Below are positions 7,203 through 12,685 of a stretch of 12,685 nucleotides of DNA, one piece after another. The position numbers were made by a program, and so were the translations under genes. How positions within the stretch are numbered: position 1 is the stretch's first letter; each line of letters opens with the position of its first letter. The stretch is from Gracilaria caudata (lineage: Eukaryota; Rhodophyta; Florideophyceae; Gracilariales; Gracilariaceae). The notes beneath the pieces were generated by a model. That model had not been told where the DNA came from. It ran no database searches and was given only the letters and a program-made list of their open reading frames with translations. The DNA is taken from the NCBI GenBank assembly GCA_030374735.1, contig JASCIV010000764.1, positions 1 through 12,685 on the forward strand. The letters are read 5' to 3'.

Positions 7203-7847
7203 CTAATAAACGGCTGGGATATCCGCAGCCAATCCCTCGCACACATGCTGCACAATGTCTTGTACAAGGCCAAATATCTCAAACCATGAGCTGGCCATAA
7301 ACACATGTTCGGAACCACCCTCATTTCCGTTGAAGTTCACGGCCACGAAGCTCATGGAGTTATTAGAGTCGCTCAGGAATATTTGAGCTGCTGAGTAGAG
7401 ATCATATGGTGGCTCTCCAAATATATCAGTACGACCTCCATTCCCAACGAGAATGATCTTGTTTTGCACCTCAGCACGTCCACTCAACCCACGCAAACAC
7501 GAAAGGATTGCAGGCGCGGTGTATGCCAATGCCGATCTAACATGTTGGGTGTTGTTCAGGTGGTACAGCAACTCATCTGAAAAGTCTGTCAGTCTGCTGA
7601 TGAAGCGCGGCCGCATACCGTATTGAAGAACAGCAAATTGAGTTCCAACTTCTTTGCCTAACTCATTTAGTAACTGCACGGTAAACTCGAGTTGGATCCG
7701 AAATTCTTCGGCACTGATTGACGCGCTTCCATCGAGCGCAATACAAATGTTGGCAGACTCGCATCCATTGCTCGTGTCCGTTGCCATGCCCACCGAAACG
7801 ATCATAAGAACAACACTGGTGAATAACGAAAACCTGGTTAAAGCCAT
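7203..7847 (-). CDS. Secreted single-domain von Willebrand factor A protein
   Basis: A 214-aa protein. Residues 1-22 are a classic signal peptide (M-A-L-T-R-F, hydrophobic core S-V-V-L-M-I-V-S-V-G, small residues before a likely cut after M-A). The remainder is one vWA domain: strand I-C-I-A-L-D, MIDAS motif D39-G-S-A-S43, helix, strand F-A-V-L-Q-Y, the segment L-T-D-F-S-D-E-L-L-Y, and strand I-I-L-V-G-N-G-G-R-T-D at 131-141. vWA domains bind protein ligands through a metal at the MIDAS. Here the later aspartate, usually in T-D-G, is Asn136, so metal binding may be weak or absent. Cys29 and Cys203 flank the domain and could form the disulfide seen in VWF A domains (inference). No membrane anchor follows, so the product is probably extracellular or in the wall. 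The start at 7847 is the only ATG before the signal peptide; the frame is open upstream without ATG. Confidence 0.85.
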   Translation of the reverse strand: MALTRFSLFTSVVLMIVSVGMATDTSNGCESANICIALDGSASISAEEFRIQLEFTVQLLNELGKEVGTQFAVLQYGMRPRFISRLTDFSDELLYHLNNTQHVRSALAYTAPAILSCLRGLSGRAEVQNKIILVGNGGRTDIFGEPPYDLYSAAQIFLSDSNNSMSFVAVNFNGNEGGSEHVFMASSWFEIFGLVQDIVQHVCEGLAADIPAVY

Positions 7848-8160
7848 TGTTGGTGAACGAATTGTTCTGAATTTGTTAGTCGCAGACAGAACAAGCAGAA
7901 GTCGCGACAAGGTGTGGGTCCGTGAAAACAACTGAGCAAATCTGGCGATCTTGCCTGGTCCTCTGCACTGTATCTCAACTCTTTTGTACTGGTCGCGAGC
8001 CTTTGTACGGTATGGAAAGAGGTTTCCCCTGCTGCACGTCGCGTCCTCTTTACGCCTTTGATTAATTGCTGTGTGCTCAGTTGCCCAACACCCAGGCCAA
8101 CACCTATCGTGCACTCATATGCATCGCTGTGGCAACAGTCAGAAGTGCGTTGCTAATGTT
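7848..8160. other. Upstream region of the vWA gene
   Basis: The vWA frame stays open on the minus strand to 8114 but has no ATG, so this is taken as 5' leader and promoter. I see no shared ankyrin-gene motif and no good TATA box close to the start. Confidence 0.35.
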
Positions 8161-8409
8161 CCTCGGTGGAAATCGTCCTGCGCCTTCCTTCTGACATCAA
8201 AGCAATAAGCATATTGTTGGACTTTGGGATCGGCTTTATAACGAAAGTAAATCAAATGACTGACGTGTTCGTGCAATTCGATTTAGAGGGAAACAAAACA
8301 TATACGAGATAGTCATTCAAGACCAAGTCGGGAAATAAAAAGACTTTTACTGTGTATGATGAGAAGAACTCTAAGCAGTCTCTTGTGCAATTTTAGACAT
8401 CGTTTTGCA
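8161..8409. repeat. Diverged intergenic repeat, copy B (upstream of the vWA gene)
   Basis: Blocks 8161-8189, 8265-8283, 8345-8370 and 8397-8409 match 2025-2053, 2164-2182, 2486-2511 and 2529-2541 in the same order and orientation. This copy is more compact. It may be a relic of a dispersed element, or regulatory DNA carried along in a duplication. Confidence 0.55.
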
Positions 8410-8944
8410 CAACGCATCAGCCATAGGATGCACCACACTGTTTTGTATTTCTCTCAAAAGCTCAAGGCCAGAATGCACAAAAGAGCTCGAAACTTCTGTC
8501 GCCTCCAAATTTTCGGAGCACCGTTCTTGATGACGTCCATAACGATTACATGCGCAATATGCAGCAAAAAGCCAAAATTTCCGACAACGGCGGCAGCTCC
8601 GTCGTCATCACTCGCTTGGTGTACACATGTGTTTCTTCCCCTCCCAATATATCTTCTACAATCTATCGAAAATGCTTGCTATTTTGTTCAGTATTGTCGG
8701 TAGACAATTGAAGAAATTCTGCTGGCCAAAAGCTGAGCGATACCGAATCTAGCAACCTCTGTGGAACGCAGTATCAGCTTCAAAATAGTCTAGTTGTCAC
8801 ATCTATAACTCCAAGCTCCCTCTCACACGTAGTATACATGAAGAGGTACGATCATGGTCCTCCCTTGAGCATGGAAATTCTGTGTACACTGTAGAATCTT
8901 TGTAGCAGAACAAAACTGTTTACTCTGGACGGCACTCCGTCGAA
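8410..8944. other. Intergenic DNA without a supportable gene
   Basis: A plus-strand frame runs 8356-8703 from an ATG (115 codons, basic start M-M-R-R). It begins inside repeat copy B, lacks any known domain, and its downstream part has no counterpart in copy A, so it is not called. The stretch from 8704 to 8944 holds nothing recognisable. It is the 3' flank of the next gene and has no obvious AATAAA on the minus strand. Confidence 0.35.
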
Positions 8945-9217
8945 TCACCTCCATCCAATTTCTTGGAATTCACCTCTAAGACTTCTGTACTGTCTCTTGA
9001 TCCCCGACGCGTACAGAGAATGCAGCAACAGATTATCAAATACAGCCTCTCCCACGTCACATTCGTCAACCCATGGCCATGCCTTCCAAAATTCCCAAAT
9101 GTTGGACAGGAGAATCAAGCCAAGAAACCCAAAGAACAGAAAAGAACCCAAACCCAGCAGAACGCCGATGAGTCCACCACTCAGTCGGAATATAATAGGT
9201 AGGACACCCAGCAGCAA
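8945..9217 (-). CDS. Frame-displaced membrane C-terminus of the preceding large gene
   Basis: These 90 codons follow the large frame in the +1 reading frame. They encode two strongly hydrophobic segments (L-L-G-V-L-P-I-I-F and G-L-I-G-V-L-L-G-L-G-S-F-L-F-F-G-F-L-G-L-I-L-L). A polar tail with W-E-F-W-K-A-W-P-W and E-F-Q-E-I-G-W-R follows. It starts immediately after the run of eight A at 9216-9223 (minus strand T8). It has no ATG of its own at its start, so it makes sense only as the continuation of the 9066-10943 gene. One base too many in the run would explain it: a sequencing error, a real mutation or a slippery site. Confidence 0.6.
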   Translation of the reverse strand: MLLGVLPIIFRLSGGLIGVLLGLGSFLFFGFLGLILLSNIWEFWKAWPWVDECDVGEAVFDNLLLHSLYASGIKRQYRSLRGEFQEIGWR

Positions 9218-10943
9218 AAAAAAGTATTACCGCCAGAGCTCGAAGATATATCATGATCCAAAACTCAAACTGCATTGGCTTGTACGAGAACAGCACGCCA
9301 TCATCGCTGATCTCCGCAGTCTGATCCCCATCAGGATTTGGTATAGCACGGAGGTATGAGGGGAAAATCTTCTCACCCCATAACCCAGTTGCTTCTGCCA
9401 CAGCAACTACATGGCCCTGTCGAATGGTTGAGAATCTTGCCAAGTCAACTACGAGGCTTCTCTTGTGTTGTAAGTCCGCGCTGCGCACCGTTATGATCGA
9501 TGCCACATGCCCGGTTGTGGACGTCCACGTACTCAAAGACGTGTTTTCGTTCAGGAACTTGGAAATGCTCATTCGGTCCTTCAACTCACAGCTGCTGCCA
9601 AACATCCCAATCCACTCTAGCACTCCATCCCAGTTGGAACGTATCCGCCAACAACTCGATTTTTGAAAAGACATATCAAGATAGCTCTTTCCAGTCAACA
9701 TCGGACATTGAGACACCATAGACTCCCAAAACGTGATCACCATAAAGTCCCGGTACGAGACAACAAATGGATCTTCTGGGCTTAACATGGACGAGTGGCG
9801 TCGGCTGTACGCTCCTTCAGCTATGGTTCGAAGCGCCCATGCTTTCCAAGCAGTGACTGCTCGAACTGTGCGTAAGTCTTCGTTCACTGCCCACACTGTT
9901 ACTCCGTCCGTTAGAATAGCAGTTGCAAGCGCGAGAGTTACAGACCTGAGGTAGATTCCAGTGCCCCCAATGCAAGATATACCGTGGTCTAACCTACGAT
10001 ACAATGAAGACCCAAAGAATATAGTGTGATCGTACTTGCGAAGCATGTAGTCATCCACAATAATTCCTCGTCCAGCAACTGCAAGAACAGTCTCCAATTT
10101 GCGCCAGAAATCGGTACCATACAGAGGCTCTTGTGCGTCATACAATCGAATCACTGGACACACTGCGTAAGCAAACAGTCCAAACTCTTCCCAGTTGACA
10201 ACTTCGTACACATTACTCCGTTCTTCTGCACTGAGTCCCATCATCACTAACCTGTCAATCCAAAGCCGAACTTTATGTGTACCTCTCTGTTTTGCGATGG
10301 CCTTGCAAGACCTGATGAGCTGACTCCAACGAAAGTCATCCACAAAATCAGATGTCATTTCGATATCGTCCTGCGCTAACACTCCTTCACTGTCCTCCGT
10401 AGTTCCATCTTCATTAATGATCCTCATACGACGAGTAATCTTAACACTTTTGCCCTTGTACGAAACGGCAAGAAGGATGACGTTGTCTCCGGGGCACTCT
10501 TCCACCTCCGCTCCCAAATGCATGCCATTCTGAAGTTCGGTTCTTAGGTTGTTCCAGTCCAAATCATCCATTGCGTCCACGACACGACTGAAGCCTCGAA
10601 CGTAACTTTTGCGGGCAACCAATGCCGCTTTTTGACCTTTTCGAGCAAAGTGATCACGATAAACATAATCGCCTGATGAGCTGACTGTATTGAGCTCTCC
10701 GATTGTGGTAAGATCTGTTTCAAAACTGGTGCCAGACAAATTGTTTTGTGCAAGTAACGCTCTGTAGAAGGACAGATTGCCCGTTTGTTGCAGTTGCTCT
10801 CTGAGATGCTCCATCACATCAAATTTCCTAGTAGCGTTCTCGAACCGTTGCTGCGGCAAGGTGCAAGGAAGAGCTGGCCATGGCAGAGCGTTTGAGTCGC
10901 CAGCGAGGCGTGTTCTGCTCACTGCTGCTTCTGCGTATCGCAT
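9066..10943 (-). CDS. Large protein of unknown function, possible HET-like core, C-terminus broken by a frameshift
   Basis: From the ATG at 10943 the frame gives 625 aa; from the next ATG at 10814 (M-E-H-L-R-E-Q-L-Q-Q) it gives 582 aa. The second start is equally credible. Further upstream the frame is open only from TTG. No family is recognised with confidence. Residues about 203-270 (W-S-Q-L-I-R-S-C-K ... R-L-W-I-D-R-L ... E-E-R-S-N-V-Y ... V-I-R-L) recall the core of fungal heterokaryon-incompatibility domains (W-I-D-x-x-C-I-x-Q ... E-R). The match is weak. A hydrophobic stretch lies at about 323-352, and a membrane helix starts near residue 557. After the T8 run (codons 574-576) the frame yields an unnatural polar tail (A-A-G-C-P-T-Y-Y-I-P) and stops at 9066. 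The other frame carries a proper double membrane span. Intact, the protein would be about 665 aa and tail-anchored. A possible 72-bp phase-0 intron lies at 10851-10922. Confidence 0.7.
   Translation of the reverse strand: MRYAEAAVSRTRLAGDSNALPWPALPCTLPQQRFENATRKFDVMEHLREQLQQTGNLSFYRALLAQNNLSGTSFETDLTTIGELNTVSSSGDYVYRDHFARKGQKAALVARKSYVRGFSRVVDAMDDLDWNNLRTELQNGMHLGAEVEECPGDNVILLAVSYKGKSVKITRRMRIINEDGTTEDSEGVLAQDDIEMTSDFVDDFRWSQLIRSCKAIAKQRGTHKVRLWIDRLVMMGLSAEERSNVYEVVNWEEFGLFAYAVCPVIRLYDAQEPLYGTDFWRKLETVLAVAGRGIIVDDYMLRKYDHTIFFGSSLYRRLDHGISCIGGTGIYLRSVTLALATAILTDGVTVWAVNEDLRTVRAVTAWKAWALRTIAEGAYSRRHSSMLSPEDPFVVSYRDFMVITFWESMVSQCPMLTGKSYLDMSFQKSSCWRIRSNWDGVLEWIGMFGSSCELKDRMSISKFLNENTSLSTWTSTTGHVASIITVRSADLQHKRSLVVDLARFSTIRQGHVVAVAEATGLWGEKIFPSYLRAIPNPDGDQTAEISDDGVLFSYKPMQFEFWIMIYLRALAVILFFAAGCPTYYIPTEWWTHRRSAGFGFFSVLWVSWLDSPVQHLGILEGMAMG
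9216..9223. other. A8/T8 homopolymer at the frameshift
   Basis: The plus strand has eight A. On the minus strand, codons L-F-F of the large gene are read through C followed by eight T. Seven T would join the two frames, which is the usual signature of a homopolymer length error or a slippage mutation. Confidence 0.7.
10851..10922 (-). other. Possible 72-bp in-frame intron near the gene's N-terminus
   Basis: On the minus strand the segment begins GTGAGC at 10922 and ends CTTGCCGCAG at 10851, preceded by a pyrimidine-rich TTCCTTGCACC. It is 72 bp long, phase 0 and free of stops. Splicing or retention would both keep the frame, as in an exitron. The 24 residues it would encode are rich in Pro, Ala and Leu with no visible structure. 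No strong branch point is seen. This is inference only. Confidence 0.3.
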
Positions 10944-11101
10944 ACCATGGTCATCTGCGGCAATGATTGTCAGCGTGGACTCTTGCTGCAAAGCTAGACG
11001 CTTTCGAAACAGCAGTCTTCTCCTCCTCCCAAGACTGCAAGAGCCTGAAATGTACTTCAGTTCATGTAACAAAGGTAGCGAGCACAAGATTTCCTCATTT
11101 C

Positions 11102-11123
11102 ACTGTAATTGATTCATTACAGT
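11102..11123. promoter_or_regulatory. 8-bp inverted repeat upstream of the large gene
   Basis: ACTGTAAT at 11102-11109 and ATTACAGT at 11116-11123 are perfect inverted repeats around a 6-bp centre, about 160 bp above the ATG at 10943. The AT-rich symmetric form suits a dimeric factor site (inference). Confidence 0.35.
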
Positions 11124-12356
11124 TCGCTTGTTTGTAAGCCGTCGAAGTCGGCATCGCCTTAGCAGGTGCTTGTTCGCCTTCCTACCATTCTTTGCGGGGC
11201 TCCTCTCCGATGGCGCATTGTCCGCAGCTGCTCTGGTTCAACCAAACTATGGACACGCCAATCGCCCCCGGGCACTACGACTATCGCTTAGAAAGGAATG
11301 TTTGGTTGTTCAGTTGACGCCACTGCAATCTGTGCCTTTATGTGTTTTGCAGTTGAAATCGAAACAGGTTGAGAGTAAGGGACATGTAATTTTAGTGAAA
11401 ATCATGTCCTTCGGAGCGAGTGACGACATCCTGAAGCAAATAACAAACTATTTTGGCAATTTAGATTTGCATGCCAATCTGCGGCAACACGACGAGTCCC
11501 AGTCACATTCTCCGGGATTATAATTTGAGACACATTTTTGACCAATTAATTCGGTTTCTCCTCGAAGGCAAATAATTTGTTCTAAATTATTTATTTCCTA
11601 AATAAGTTCAAAATTGAGGTTTAGAGTGCGCATAATATTTGGGCGGTCCAAACCATTTGGATTCGGATTCTTCTTTCATTACCAAAAACGTATCAAATCT
11701 CTTATAACATTATGAGGCAATGAAAAGCCATTTTTCTGGTCAATAAGAATCTCCTAGAAGATCAATTCAAACATAACTTTAGCCTCTCATAGCAAAACTG
11801 AACCTTTTAAGACTTGTGTTTAAGTAAAGCATTCTAAACTTAGTCTTGTATAATTTAAGCATTAAGGAAAGCATAAGAACATCAAAAACTGAGCAGCAAT
11901 GTACAAATGTATTCATAACGAATAATATGTGTAGCTACGACAGAAAGAAGTTACATTTAAAGGCATTGTGGCGTTATTCGAGAGCACTCTGGAGATGAAA
12001 CCTTTGTTCTCTGCAGAACGTCATTAATTGTGAACCACAAGAAGATCTGGATTCGTGCCCATTTTATGACTTCGAAGTCTTGTTTTCTTTATTGCAAAGC
12101 TCCTACTGGGCGGACAAACTGGCAATTGGCTCAAAATTTAAAGCCAATCTGAACAAATTCGCAGGCAATAAGTACATTTCCTAGCTTTTTGGTGACACGT
12201 CAAAAATCTTGGTACATCCTCAAAAGTGAGCGCTTATATATAGAACACTCGAATTATCTTCACAAAAAGTGCTAAGAATCTATATTTTGATTTAAGAAAA
12301 TGGGCCGTGTCACACGGCGCATTTTGTTGCCTTTCTGGAGATCACCCACATTTAGA
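11124..12356. other. AT-rich intergenic DNA
   Basis: A plus-strand frame 11128-11520 is open for 131 codons from a TTG, but its first ATG is only near 11404 and no domain is recognisable. It may be chance. From about 11520 to 12300 the DNA is markedly AT-rich with stops in all frames. I see no gene, RNA or mobile element there. Confidence 0.4.
12297..12325. repeat. 29-bp near-perfect palindrome
   Basis: Arms of 14 bp surround a single central C at 12311: AAAATG-G-GCCGTGT / ACACGGC-G-CATTTT, with only the G/G pair (12303, 12319) unmatched. The GC-rich core stands out in AT-rich surroundings, 32 bp beyond the stop codon of the right-edge gene. A 3'-end hairpin of that transcript, a factor site or a transposon end are all possible. 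Confidence 0.45.
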
Positions 12357-12685
12357 TCAATTCACCTCCAACAGATAAAAATGCAGGAAAGAAAAAAACC
12401 TGAGATGTTTAGAAAGTGGAGTCAGTCTACAGTCGGGACCAAAAATCGCCTCCTCTTCAGACCACTCTAGAACATTGACATCTAAAGCTACCAAAGAGTT
12501 GGCATAGTGAACTTCTCTCAGCATTCTGTACAAAAAGTATTTCAAAAGCTGATTGACATCTTTCTCGTAAATTGTAACAGTACGCGAGGAGCAGGAGGGC
12601 GTACTGGATGACGACTGTGAAGACAGCCGGAGACAAAGGTCTGGCCGGATCTGTACTGCTCGTTGCAGACAGATACCGGCGCTTA
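12357..12685 (-). CDS. C-terminal fragment of a gene running off the right edge (unknown protein)
   Basis: The minus-strand frame is open from the window edge to a TGA at 12357, giving 109 codons with no start inside that must be used. The first third is rich in Ser (S-S-Q-S-S-S-S-T-P-S) and looks like a linker. The rest (T-V-T-I-Y-E-K-D-V-N-Q-L-L-K-Y-F ... L-R-E-V-H-Y-A-N-S-L-V-A-L-D-V-N-V-L-E-W-S-E-E-E) has the composition of folded protein with alternating charged and hydrophobic residues. No family is recognised. The open frame plus natural composition in otherwise stop-rich AT-rich DNA is the argument for coding. Confidence 0.5.
   Translation of the reverse strand, partial: SAGICLQRAVQIRPDLCLRLSSQSSSSTPSCSSRTVTIYEKDVNQLLKYFLYRMLREVHYANSLVALDVNVLEWSEEEAIFGPDCRLTPLSKHLRFFSFLHFYLLEVN

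Noticed and set aside
7848..8114. N-terminal extension of the vWA protein
   Set aside because: It has no ATG, and it would bury the clear signal peptide in the interior of the protein.
8356..8703. 115-codon plus-strand frame with ATG and a basic start
   Set aside because: Its beginning lies in a repeated noncoding block; the matching frame in copy A starts without ATG and diverges completely afterwards.
11128..11520. 131-codon plus-strand frame upstream of the large gene
   Set aside because: It starts with TTG, its first ATG comes only after about 92 codons, and no domain is visible; weak composition evidence only.

Overview
The window reads as nuclear DNA of a eukaryote with compact genes that have few introns. 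Large open frames carry eukaryotic-type domains (ankyrin, von Willebrand factor A), start in a purine/CAACC-ATG context, and have TATA- and G-box-like upstream elements. There are no bacterial ribosome sites or operon spacing. An intron-poor red alga (florideophyte type) fits best, with an oomycete or other protist as the alternative. This assignment is inference; no rRNA, tRNA or organellar marker is present.

Layout, all clear genes on the minus strand. Positions 1-497 have no convincing gene. Positions 498-1838, 3038-4375 and 5564-6886 are three intact single-exon paralogs of 446, 445 and 440 aa in tandem. Each has seven ankyrin repeats in exact 33-residue register plus a partial eighth. 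These are followed by a conserved C-terminal helical module of about 190 residues with two degenerate EF-hand-like loops, ending in the motif GMKVLF. Positions 7203-7847 encode a 214-aa secreted single-domain vWA protein. Positions 9066-10943 encode an unrecognised protein of about 625 aa with a weak resemblance to fungal HET domains. Its natural membrane-spanning C-terminus lies in another frame (8945-9217), beyond a run of eight A/T bases. The right edge (12357-12685) holds the last 109 codons of a gene that continues out of the window. Positions 11124-12356 are AT-rich and look empty apart from two inverted repeats.

The noncoding DNA is informative. All three ankyrin genes carry the same 14-bp motif (minus strand CGTGGGATACGTGG, one mismatch in the middle gene) 77-104 bp upstream of the ATG. 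Each also has a second block ending in GACACGTGG further upstream. In the first ankyrin gene the two blocks lie about 0.8 kb apart, against about 0.1-0.15 kb in the others. The intervening DNA shares four collinear sequence blocks with the region upstream of the vWA gene. The middle ankyrin gene has a perfect 42-bp dyad built from two 12-bp palindromes of E2F type.

Functionally, a family of ankyrin adaptors expanded next to a secreted adhesion-type protein and a membrane protein could be a recognition or signalling cluster. Only the duplication and the shared promoter elements are directly visible; joint function is speculation.
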